DNA of 64,000 nt, taken from Amoebidium appalachense. Lineage: Eukaryota; Ichthyosporea. Positions 38,002-64,000 of the stretch are shown here, piece by piece. The translations under genes were made by a program, and so were the position numbers. The DNA lies in the NCBI GenBank assembly GCA_963693365.1, contig CAVNZM010000010.1, positions 7,130,001-7,194,000 of the forward strand. The letters are read 5' to 3'. The first letter of the stretch is position 1. Each line of letters starts with the position of its first letter. Below the pieces are notes generated by a model. That model was not told the DNA's origin, did not search any database, and worked only from the letters and a program-made list of their open reading frames with translations.

Positions 38002-39003
38002 ATGTGCATGTATGCATATGTGCCTGTATCTACGGTGTGTGTGTGTACGTGACACACCCACAATCCTCAACACGTACCCTGTAGGCTACTCCCTGCAAGA
38101 GGTCACATGGGAGACCCCCGAGCGCATGTACCCAGAGGATCCCAACTGTGAGGCCTGGTTTGACATGCTCGCTGACTGGGACGAAAGGAAGGTATTATGC
38201 CCCCCGCCTCACGGCCCCTGATGTGCGGGGTCCCGAACATGTTAGCGGGTGTGTTGTGCCCCATGTTCAATGGTTGTTTGTTGTCTTTTGTAACAGTGCT
38301 GCAATAGTGAGGTCGATCTATATCCATGATGCGAAATGCATGCCCACTCGAAACCTCGTAGGAACCCCCCCCCCCCCCCCCCCCCCCCCCCACACACACA
38401 CACCCATCCCCATTCCCATTCCCATCCTCCCCTCCTTCCCTTAGTCCCACCCCTTTGCCCTTCCCCCCTTCCTGTTGTCCCTCCTCTTTTTCGATAATAG
38501 GTCATGCCTGTCTTAAACAATGGGCTGAAAACCACTGCATGCCACTTCATGTTACTAACAAACAGTTCCCCCCAATCCAGGAAAGAGCAGCTGAACTACA
38601 AAGGGAAAAAAGGCGAGAAAGAAGAAGAGAAAAGAACCAGAGCACAAAGAAGGCGGAGCTAAAAAAACGTATCAACGCGAGTGCAACAAAGAATAAATTG
38701 AAAAATCATTTGAAGGGCGGTCACACAGAAAACAAGACCGCATATGATAGAGAGGATAATTCGGATTCCGAGTCTGGCACACATGCAAATGAAGACAGGG
38801 AATCAACTGATTACACAGAGAATCATTTTTCAAGGCCGGATTACACACGTGTTATTAGCATAGACAAGCTGGGTAGGCGACATAAGAATCGACCAATACA
38901 AACGAGCGATCAGAGTAATCATGAGAATGCATCGCCCAATCCGATGGAAGAGTCGGTGGATTATAATCCAATCCATCATTGGTCTAGTGAGTTACCCCTT
39001 CCC

Positions 39004-39036
<33 letters not shown>

Positions 39037-39219
39037 AGAGCGGATGAATGATCATGGCAAACTACATTCTTCTTGCCGTCATAAATGTGTATCTCTTGCT
39101 GTTATGCTTTATTAGCCCCGTCACTCACCCCTTCCCCACCTGCAATTGCTCCGAGCCTTTTTACAACTGATATGTTAAAAACCCTTCTTCTTGGAACGTC
39201 CCGAGATGTTATCTTAGCG

Positions 39220-39261
<42 letters not shown>

Positions 39262-39365
39262 TGAGGATGGGCTCTGCTTATTATGCATACTCTTTATGTA
39301 TGGCTTGCATTCTGCATCGTGTTATCCGTTTGTTCTTGTGTACTTCGTACTTTTTGACGCATTCA

Positions 39366-39414
<49 letters not shown>

Positions 39415-40615
39415 ACACACACCTTCTCCTCGGTAACGTGAGCAAACCTCTAGTGGAAGAAATGTGTTTGAGGATCATGCCGTAACAAGGCCTTTCCAAT
39501 ATCAGTTATGCTTCCCCTTTTTTTCAGTTTTGTCTTGTGCAATCATGGTAGTGGTATGCATATACTTAACCCTGGGGATGCAGTGTGCCGGCCGGATGCG
39601 CCAACATGGGACCCTGTACAGGCATTTGCGGATTTGCCAATTGGGTGCCCTGTGATTGGCTGGTGGTCAGGTGGCAGGGATGGGAGTGTAGGGTTATGCG
39701 TATAGATATTGGGATTGTGGGGCCATGCAAATGCCAAACATTATGGTGTAGGGCTGTACATATGCACATGGTGTGGGGGGGGCTTAACACAGCGACTGGA
39801 TTTCTGATGGGTCATGTGAATACTAAATATGTTTGAAGGTGCGGCACTATGCTAACACAATACTATATATTGGGTATACAAGTGTTCATATTTGGGTGCG
39901 GGGCTATGTGTATACTAGTTTTTTAGGGGTATGAGGTTATGCAATGCTAAATATGCGCCCGGGGAGGAGGGGGGGGAGAGGGGGAGGGGAGGTGGGGGCG
40001 GATGGGAAACACTAGGAAAAGGAGCTGTGGGGCTATGCATATAAAAGCACTTTGGGGCTGTGGCGGTATGCATATACTAGCAATTCATGGCATAATAGAA
40101 AGCTCTTAGCGGAAGAAGTGGGTTGGGTGTCCTTGAACTAAAGGGATGACTGAAGAGTGATAAGACGGCTTGCTTTGATAGTCTGTCGATGTGTTCAGTG
40201 GAGAGTAGTGGAGAAAAAAGCGGCTAGTGCTAGCCCTTCTGGGAAGGAGGGGGATGAGGAGGGGGGGAGAGAGAGAGAGAGGGGGGGGGGGGGGGGGGGG
40301 GAAGAGAAAGGGGGAAGAGAGAGATAGAGAGAAGGGGAGGGTAGCAGTGATACGTCTGGGCCAGCTTCATATATGATACTGGACTCTTACGGGTGGTTGT
40401 AAAATTTATGTTTAAGCCTCTAACTAAGGGCATTAAACACACCACCAATCATCCATCCACTCATTAACTCACACACGCTACATATTGTGTCCACAGCTCG
40501 TCGGCCACCCAAGAGCACCCAAAGCCGCAAGAAACAGGAGACCAAAACATGCAGAATACATCCTTACAAAAAGACATCCATCTTACCGCCTCCCAGAGGG
40601 TTGAAGCCCCCCCTT

Positions 40616-40647
<32 letters not shown>

Positions 40648-41000
40648 TCCTTCCCTTCTTCTCCGTTCCCTCCCTCTCCTCTTTCTCCCCCTCCTCTTTC
40701 TCTGCCTCCTTTCCTCTCTTCCTTGCTTATGGAGGGACTGTACTGATGGCTCACATTGTCTTTTTTTTTTTTTTTTTTTTTTTTTTTTGTATGTGTGTCG
40801 GTCGTTTTTGCCACACTGTGTAGCTTTTGTCAGCCTGTGTGTCTTGTCAACCATGTGTGTGTTGCTGCCTGCGTGTATGTCGCTTTTTTTCCAGTATGTG
40901 TATCGTTTCAAACCATTCTCTGATGCCCAGTGTCTTTGCTGGGAGTGACCCAGTACTGAAAAGCGGACCCTCCCCCCCCCCCCCCCCTCCCTCCCTCCCC

Positions 41001-41039
<39 letters not shown>

Positions 41040-41420
41040 CTTGCCCCCCCCTTCTTCAATACAAGACAGGCACGGGCTCCCTCCCTTACCAACCGTCTTT
41101 GTATGTCACGTACGTGACGAATTGTCGTTATGTAGGAGCAAGGAGGTATACAGGAACCTGTTCGATAAATGTGAAGCCACCTTCAAATCTATCGTGGAAA
41201 GAGAAACAAGGTGAAAGGGATTATCAAATTCCTTAGCTATGAGCCCCCACTTTATTGTCGCCCAATATGCACTCAGACCATCCCCATCCCCCCCCCCCCC
41301 CCCCCCCCCCCCGGGGGGCCGCCCGCCCTTCCTCCATCCCCATCCCCCCCCCCCCCCCCCCCCCCCCCCTCCCCCCCCCCCCCCCCCCCCGGGGGGCCGC
41401 CCGCCCTTCCTCCATCCCCA

Positions 41421-41459
<39 letters not shown>

Positions 41460-41761
41460 TCCATTTCCCCCATCTCATCAACACACTTTTATACAGGCGC
41501 ACCCAAGACCCCGCCAGAAGTGCCACCAAGGAACCGAGGGCAAAATCCCCCTCGTCTCAGGGCCCCAGCCACTCCCCATCCACCCCCAATTCTACTGGTG
41601 TTGCCATCCAACCATGCAGCAGTAGTGGCCTGATAGAGGAGAGACCATGCCCAACAGGGGCCATAATGTGGTCAAATAGATGGGCCGAAAAAAGGCCCTG
41701 GCATCAAGTCGAACTTCCACCAATCGCTGAAAGAAGAGGTGCGTGCACGTGCATCCCCCCT

Positions 41762-41804
<43 letters not shown>

Positions 41805-42041
41805 CCCCTCGCGGCCTCCCTTTACTACAATAAAAATGTTACCACACTCTCTCCCTTGGAGTCTCGCTCTCCCTCTGTCCCCGCTGCCTCTGTCTTTGCT
41901 TGCAGAAAAACCAAAAACATGCAAGTAGGAGCACGTGTAGGTAAAGCTCACAATGGGGACCACAATCATGCACACTACACATGGTAAAAAGACACAGCAA
42001 ACTGAGTCTTTGAATTCAAACGTCACGATTCAGCGTTAACT

Positions 42042-42093
<52 letters not shown>

Positions 42094-42430
42094 AACACAC
42101 ACACACACGCGCGTGCGCGCAACACATGCAGACTCCCCCTCCCCTCCCCTCGCCTTCTGTCCCTCAGAGGCTCACGACTATGTACTCCTAGGGACCACTC
42201 ATAAAGCCACAACAATGCTGGAGGCAGATTGGGCTGTAAGAAGTCATTCGAAACTGGAAATCGGCCATGTGTGTATGATGGAATGTCGCATGGACGAACT
42301 ACCAGCCAACGTATTACCCTACTTGGGTATCCTGGAATATGCGAATTATCAGCCAATGAATCGATTGATTATTATACAGCCAATGAATTACCCCATGTGT
42401 TGTAAACACGCCCTAGAAAGAAGTCACTAA
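37832..42430 (+). CDS. Chromodomain protein, seven exons
   Basis: Exons 37832-37913, 38085-38191, 38581-38986, 40497-40599, 41136-41210, 41497-41738 and 42168-42430 (stop TAA) give an uninterrupted product of about 425 residues. The chromodomain is at the N-terminus (residues about 2-55): LYVPERVLKSRSKNGTTEYL, IKWEG, then YSLQEVTWETPERM. It carries the aromatic residues Tyr, Trp and Trp at the positions that form the methyl-lysine cage in HP1/Polycomb proteins. Next comes an Arg/Lys/Glu-rich helical stretch (RAAELQREKRRERRREK), acidic and polar linkers, and an unassigned C-terminal region (DYVLLGTTHKATTM). A role in binding methylated histones in the nucleus is inferred from the domain. ATG 37832 (context ACCATGG) is the start choice; an upstream exon is possible. 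The donor of exon 1 is ambiguous inside a GT repeat. Confidence 0.8.
37914..37999 (+). repeat. (GT)n beginning at the donor of chromodomain exon 1
   Basis: About 86 bp of GT dinucleotides start exactly at the 5' splice site, so every second base offers a GT donor. Confidence 0.9.
39261..39367 (+). repeat. A-unit 3' fragment in chromodomain-gene intron
   Basis: Starts directly after about 40 C with CTGAGGATGGGCTCTGCTTA and ends GTACTTTTTGACGCATTCAAA before another long C run followed by (AC)n. In sense with the host gene, within the intron 38987-40496. Nearest relative: 5765-5862. Confidence 0.85.
39368..40496 (+). other. Rest of chromodomain intron 3, no gene seen
   Basis: Poly-C/(AC)n at 39368-39420. 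The unique region 39430-40230 contains several loosely repeated phrases of the type GGGGCTATGCATATACTA (about 39640-40090). A G/A-rich block follows (about 40240-40340). Confidence 0.5.
41281..41458 (+). repeat. Two tandem poly-C plus GGGGGGCCGCCCGCCC units
   Basis: A C run followed by GGGGGGCCGCCCGCCCTTCC and CATCCCCAT is repeated twice (about 41312-41350 and 41391-41423), ending in a third C run about 40 bp before the acceptor of the exon at 41497. The C5-7/G6 junctions are self-complementary. Confidence 0.8.
42041..42112 (+). repeat. Long poly-C and (AC)n in last chromodomain intron
   Basis: About 48 C (42044-42091) followed by AAA and (AC)n, 56 bp before the terminal exon. A stretch at 41897-41990 begins after a TTGCAG and may be an unused exon; including it would introduce a stop (…TGC AAG TAG). 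Confidence 0.75.
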
Positions 42431-43118
42431 TCATGACGGTTTTGCAACAGATGGTTCAGCCAAACCGCTCGCAAGCAGACCGCGACTGAGTTTGAGACTC
42501 CGACTGCCCATTGCTAGCAACCCTTAGCCGTGGCACACTCACCCGGTGGCGAGGGATGGCAGTAGGAGGGCAGTGCCGCAGGTTTGCTACATTTTTTATT
42601 AAGATTTATTTTTAGTTATTTTTTATTTTTATTTTTTATTTTTTTGGTGGTGGAATACTGGTTTAACTTTTTTTCTTTTTCTTTTTCTTTCTTTTTTTTT
42701 TTTTTTTTGACTGGTTTTTTTCCCCACACGCATTCATATGGCAATTGAGCTGCAGTGCAGGGGCTCAGAGCATTCTTACTATCCTACACTTTACCTCCTG
42801 CGGTTCTTCGTCTTCTCCTTCCTCTTTTTTATTTATTTTTATTTTTATTATTTTTTTACTTCATTCTATTTTTTTTATTTTTTTTTACCCTCCCTGATAC
42901 TATGCCCGTGACCCAGGAACACAGCGCACTGGTGGCAAAGTTGCTGTGAGCCCTCTTGCATGTAGAGTTGTCGATATTTGCAGATATCTCAGCACACCAT
43001 TGGATATTTAGCTCATGAAAATTGGCAATTGATTCATCACTTGGGCCAGGTCTCCTGGCCGGCATTTATTATTTGGGGAAAACACAGGATGTCGACAGTC
43101 ACATTCTCATATCACGGT

Positions 43119-43152
<34 letters not shown>

Positions 43153-43153
43153 A

Positions 43154-43219
<66 letters not shown>

Positions 43220-44426
43220 CAAAATCGGTGATTAGAATTCGACATTCATGATTCTACGTTACCATATTTTTTTTTGGGTATTTCAGTCATTTGTGTTGAC
43301 CAATGAGCACCTTTTTGTAAGACGTAGGAATCACAGATCCGCGCATGTCATTAAGGTCTAAGCTGGTATTTGGTTTGCTTACAGATAACCATTGGATCAT
43401 CTCCTTTTTTAGGCATTGCCCATCACTTTGTGAGGGCCGGATCCTGGCCAGGCGATGCCAGCTTAGTGATAAACTTGGCGCAACTTCACATGCACATTAG
43501 GTGCATGTGTTAGCCTTAAAGCAACATTTTATGTGTCCTTTGCTTGTACAGCTGGGTACATATAATGTCGTGAATGTGTACGAAACTTTGCTAAACATAA
43601 TCACATTTCTATCTTGCAAGCACACTGTGTGTGCCCACTTATAATTACATTTCCCGAGAGTAATGAATGACTCCCAATAGCTAAGGTTTAAAGATGGCTG
43701 TAGAAATTGCTATATATATATATATATATATATATTGCCCGGAACATTTTTTTATCATCTTGGAGTAAATCCCAAAGGGAAGCACGTCCATGGGAATGAT
43801 GTACATACCTGCCGCTTGGCCTTTCCGTGCATCACAGTGCACGTGTGTGCATGGAATTATATGCAATGTACATGTGAATGGTGGTCATGGTGGTGGTGTG
43901 TGTGTATGCGCTCGCCTGTATTCACATGCCGGTGTGAACCAGCACTCGTGTGTTTGCGGTATTGACAAAGCTATCCCCCCCCCCCCCCCCCCCCCCACAA
44001 AAAAAAAAAAAAAAAAAAAAAAACCACCACCACCACCACCACCCAACCCAATCCACCCACAAAGACTGAAGATCCTTTCCACACCATTCCTCGGCTGCAT
44101 GTACCCTTATGTACATACGCAGTGAGATTGAAAAGTTAATGGATGGGAGAATTCATTACTACATACATGCACCCACACATGCGCCGGGGCCCGGCTGGAC
44201 TTTATTTTCCGTTGAAAAAATACAGGCGCCTCGCACCAGGCAGCCACAAACCTGAGCATGTTTGCTCTGTAGCCAAGAAACACTATAAATGTTGCAAATT
44301 ATAAAAGATAAGAATGACAAATGCAAATAACCTGCTTAGCCTAGCAATCGTACACATCAACTACCAGTCGCCCGCCTAGCCACTTTAAAATTTATCAAGC
44401 CAAGAGTAGGGCTACATTAAAACGTT
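42431..44426. other. Convergent intergenic region, no gene
   Basis: Between the 3' ends of the chromodomain and dehydrogenase genes. T-rich stretches (42590-42720, 42815-42890), (TG)n at about 43141-43217, (TA)n at 43711-43734, poly-C/poly-A/ACC at about 43976-44044. TTTATT at 44201-44206 reads AATAAA on the minus strand, about 220 bp past the dehydrogenase stop, and is a plausible polyadenylation signal for that gene. Confidence 0.6.
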
Positions 44427-50857
<6,431 letters not shown>

Positions 50858-51329
50858 GATGTCAGAGTGGTATAGTTAAATACCTGGGTGAGAAAACAGC
50901 GATGAATCAGTGCAAGTAGGCTGCAATTATGTCCCATGGCCTGCCCACTGCATCACATCTCAAAAATAGAAGATGTGGTCGGCGTTTAAAAGAAATCGTA
51001 CAGGGAGAACAAAGTAACACAAGTGCCCACTATGATTAATATTCCATATCAGCCGGTATAATTGCTAAATTCCAACCAGGATCTCAGATGGGAGGTTCCG
51101 GAGTTGAAGCGGGGTTATGCTTGTGCACGTGCACCTCAGCGACAGTGAGAGTTGATCTAGCCCCAAGTCTGGCACAAGGCCAGGCGGTAGAAGTAAAGGG
51201 TTGGGGCGACCAAGCAATCGGAGGGAAGAGGGGGGGGGGGGGAGAGGGAGGGGGAGGCGGGGGTTTTGCGGGGAGAGAGGGAGAGCGAGAGAGAGAGAGG
51301 GGGGGGGGGGGGGGAGGGGGGAGAGAGAG

Positions 51330-51404
<75 letters not shown>

Positions 51405-53491
51405 AGGGAGGCAGACAGAGATAGGAGGGGGGGGGGGGGGGATAGAGAAAAGAAGAGGTGAGAGGGTGTTGTGGGAGGATGGGGGGCAGGGGAGAGAGGA
51501 GGGGAGGGGGGGGGGGGGGAGAGGGAAGGAGAGAGGGCGGGGGAGAGGGGGGGGGGGGGGGGACGGGGGGGGAGGAGAGAAGGAGGGCGAGAGAAGAGGG
51601 AGAGAGACATGTGGATGGGGAGGCGATAAAGGGGGGGGAGGAAGGGGCTGTTTGTGTCTTATGTTTGTGCATGTGTGCGTGTGGAAAAGGGTGGGGAGAG
51701 CGAATGACAACAGCGCAGCTTCGTTTCAACCCAGTCAAGAAAGAGCAACGCGTCCTTGAAGCACAGCCTTGCAACCGTTCATGGTGTGTTCGCATAGCAC
51801 CAACCTTACAAGTATGGTGTTGGTTGTATGGAAGTCAAACGGAAGCCTCTAAACATGAAATTGTTCCACCGACTAGAGTGCATAAGCTAACACACTAGCT
51901 ACACTTACGGTATGGCCAAACAAGCGACACTATAAATATTTGTAAGGTAACCTTTGCACGTCCAATCGGTGGCGTCCAAACAAAAACTTTGAAAGGCTTC
52001 TTCTCAGTTCGGAGTAGACTGTCAGACACAAAGCACAATGTCCGATTCCAAGATAACTTTCGTTTAGATATAAAGTAGTATTTTGGAACATTCACTAATG
52101 ACAATTTCATTCAGTTTCGCTATGGCTAAGTTCAAATTGGACCTAAAAAGGGAATATCCCAGGCCCGAATGATTTCTTTCGAAGTCTCCCTACACAGCTT
52201 ACAGATTTTAAACCAATTAGATGTGCGTCCTGCACTTGCTCTCACGCACAATAACTCCCTAGCGCTTTACACCCCCTCATTCTAAGATGAACTTTCATCA
52301 GCATTGAATTAAAACGTTTGAGTATCTGAGGTGTCTGTAATATATAAATAACGCTGTGAAATACCTGTGAGTGTGATTATATCTCAATAAATGCTTTTTT
52401 ATTTAAGTATGAATTTACTGTCAATAAATCAAGGAACTCATCGTGGTTTTCAAAGAAAACTCATGCTGCGAGAAATTAGTATTTCAGGTCTGGTTTAAAT
52501 CGCGGCTCTGGCGAGTACGTGCTTTGAGCCGATGTCACCATCTCTCTTTCTCGAAAATTTCATTATGCTTACTCACATATGGCACAGAAATAATTCTAAA
52601 AATCTAATAAAAAAATAAAATTATTGCACACTCACTGAACGCGAATTAGGGCAAAATCGTTGCGCTGTGAAGTTCAGCGATTGAGTTCAACTTTTGAGTG
52701 GGAGGCTCATCTTTGAAGCTATTGGTCCAAATCTACTCTCAGGAATGTTAAACTTTTCTTTACTGGCCTGCATTTATAAGACTTGCTTGATTGGTTTATC
52801 TTTGCACATATTTTATATGCCAGCACAATTGCAGATAGCGATCAGCCTTTTTCATGTTAAACTGTTAAAGTCATGTAATGTAGTGTACGTGATGTCCTAC
52901 AGACCTACGTACGGCACACGCGTTTGCTGAAGCTGACAGTTTGGCCATGGCCATGGAGGGCTTTTTCGTGGTGGTCAACTGATTGCTCAAGTTGATGTTT
53001 GACAGGTGTAAAAGCGAACTACAACTGTATGTTCCAAGTTGCGTGCAAGTTGGCTCTGTATTATCTTGTTTCGTGATCTTCTTTCTTGTAGCTGCTATAC
53101 CCAATCGATTTCTTGTTCAGATATACACAGAGCACGAGTCGAGCTTGGATTTCCACGAAAAGGTTTCTTTCCTACGTAAGATTCAGCTGTTTCAAGTTAC
53201 AGCAAGAGTTTTTCGGTGTCGTTCTTTTTGCAAACTTTCATGAGCCTCTTGAGGTTGTGCCTCTTTGGGCACACCTGATAAACTAAACCGGCGTTTGTTT
53301 AACGAGGGACTCACATGGGCAGCTAAGCTCCGCGTTGGTTTTTGCCTCGCGACCACTTCGTAGAGGTTTGTCACACGCAGTGTCTAGTCGTTCCTCATCT
53401 TTTTTTCCCGACTGCTTGCGTCAACGAGAAAAGCCAAACAGAATAGGTTTTTTTTTGGCCGCCCCTACTGAGGGGCTGGTTTTTTGGCAGC
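50858..53491. other. Divergent intergenic region between dehydrogenase and the unassigned regulator-like gene
   Basis: About 51,225-51,640 is G/A-rich with a (GA)n array at 51333-51397. 51,700-53,450 is unique, AT-richer and free of long simple repeats. Promoters for both divergent genes should lie here. No coding exon is convincing. Confidence 0.55.
53461..53476 (+). promoter_or_regulatory. Short perfect hairpin just upstream of the start codon
   Basis: GCCCCT-ACTG-AGGGGC, a 6-bp GC-rich stem with a 4-nt loop, ends 15 bp before the ATG at 53492. If it lies in the 5' UTR it could affect scanning; a TTTTTTGGCAG immediately before the ATG could instead be an acceptor, which would put it in an intron. 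Confidence 0.35.

Positions 53492-64000
<10,509 letters not shown>

Noticed and set aside
41897-41990. Extra exon in the chromodomain gene after TTGCAG
   Set aside because: In the incoming phase it reaches a TAG after eight codons, while skipping it joins 41738 to 42168 in frame.

Overview
This is nuclear DNA from a eukaryote. Its genes are split into many short exons with GT-AG junctions, TACTAAC/CTRAC-like branch sites and long introns. Every intact protein I could assemble has eukaryotic or animal-like orthologues: SF3B3, a sterol delta-7 reductase with both family signatures, and a chromodomain protein. The mix (DHCR7-type sterol reduction, chromodomain, many introns) fits a unicellular relative of animals, such as an ichthyosporean-like protist. 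That placement is inference and low confidence. The window is saturated with poly-G/poly-C runs up to about 56 nt, (TG)n/(CA)n and (GA)n tracts, and minisatellites. Most apparent long ORFs are translations of these repeats and not genes.

Layout. 1-12,860 (+): the last 18 coding exons of the spliceosomal gene SF3B3, ending at a clear stop. 12,861-16,551: convergent intergenic DNA with a repeat copy and G-rich simple sequence. 16,552-18,249 (-): a two-exon HAD-family phosphatase gene. 18,250-23,084: a repeat-free 5' flank with palindromes, a doubtful XPG-like exon at about 19,335-19,574, then CT-rich simple sequence. 23,085 to about 33,298 (-): a DHCR7 orthologue in at least 12 exons, initiator exon not identified. 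About 33,300-37,831: divergent intergenic region, largely free of repeats. 37,832-42,430 (+): a seven-exon chromodomain protein. 44,427-50,857 (-): an 11-exon 3-hydroxyisobutyrate dehydrogenase-family enzyme. 50,858-53,491: divergent intergenic region. 53,492-64,000 (+, runs off the end): a large multi-exon gene with an acidic, activation-domain-like N-terminus and Gln/Pro/Ser-rich linkers that I cannot assign to a family.

The most notable non-gene signal is a dispersed, poly-C-flanked repeat family with about 14 copies or fragments, present in introns of five of the six gene models. In every intron where I can orient it, it lies in the same orientation as the host gene, on both strands of the window. 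The 5' module of the repeat carries nested self-complementary segments. Two divergent subfamilies keep the pairing around a shared GTCGAAAC core while the paired sequence differs. One fragment sits directly upstream of a reverse-transcriptase-like remnant. Splice sites are also often fused to microsatellites. The genes show no operon-like logic; they are ordinary neighbours in alternating orientation (convergent 3' ends, divergent 5' ends).
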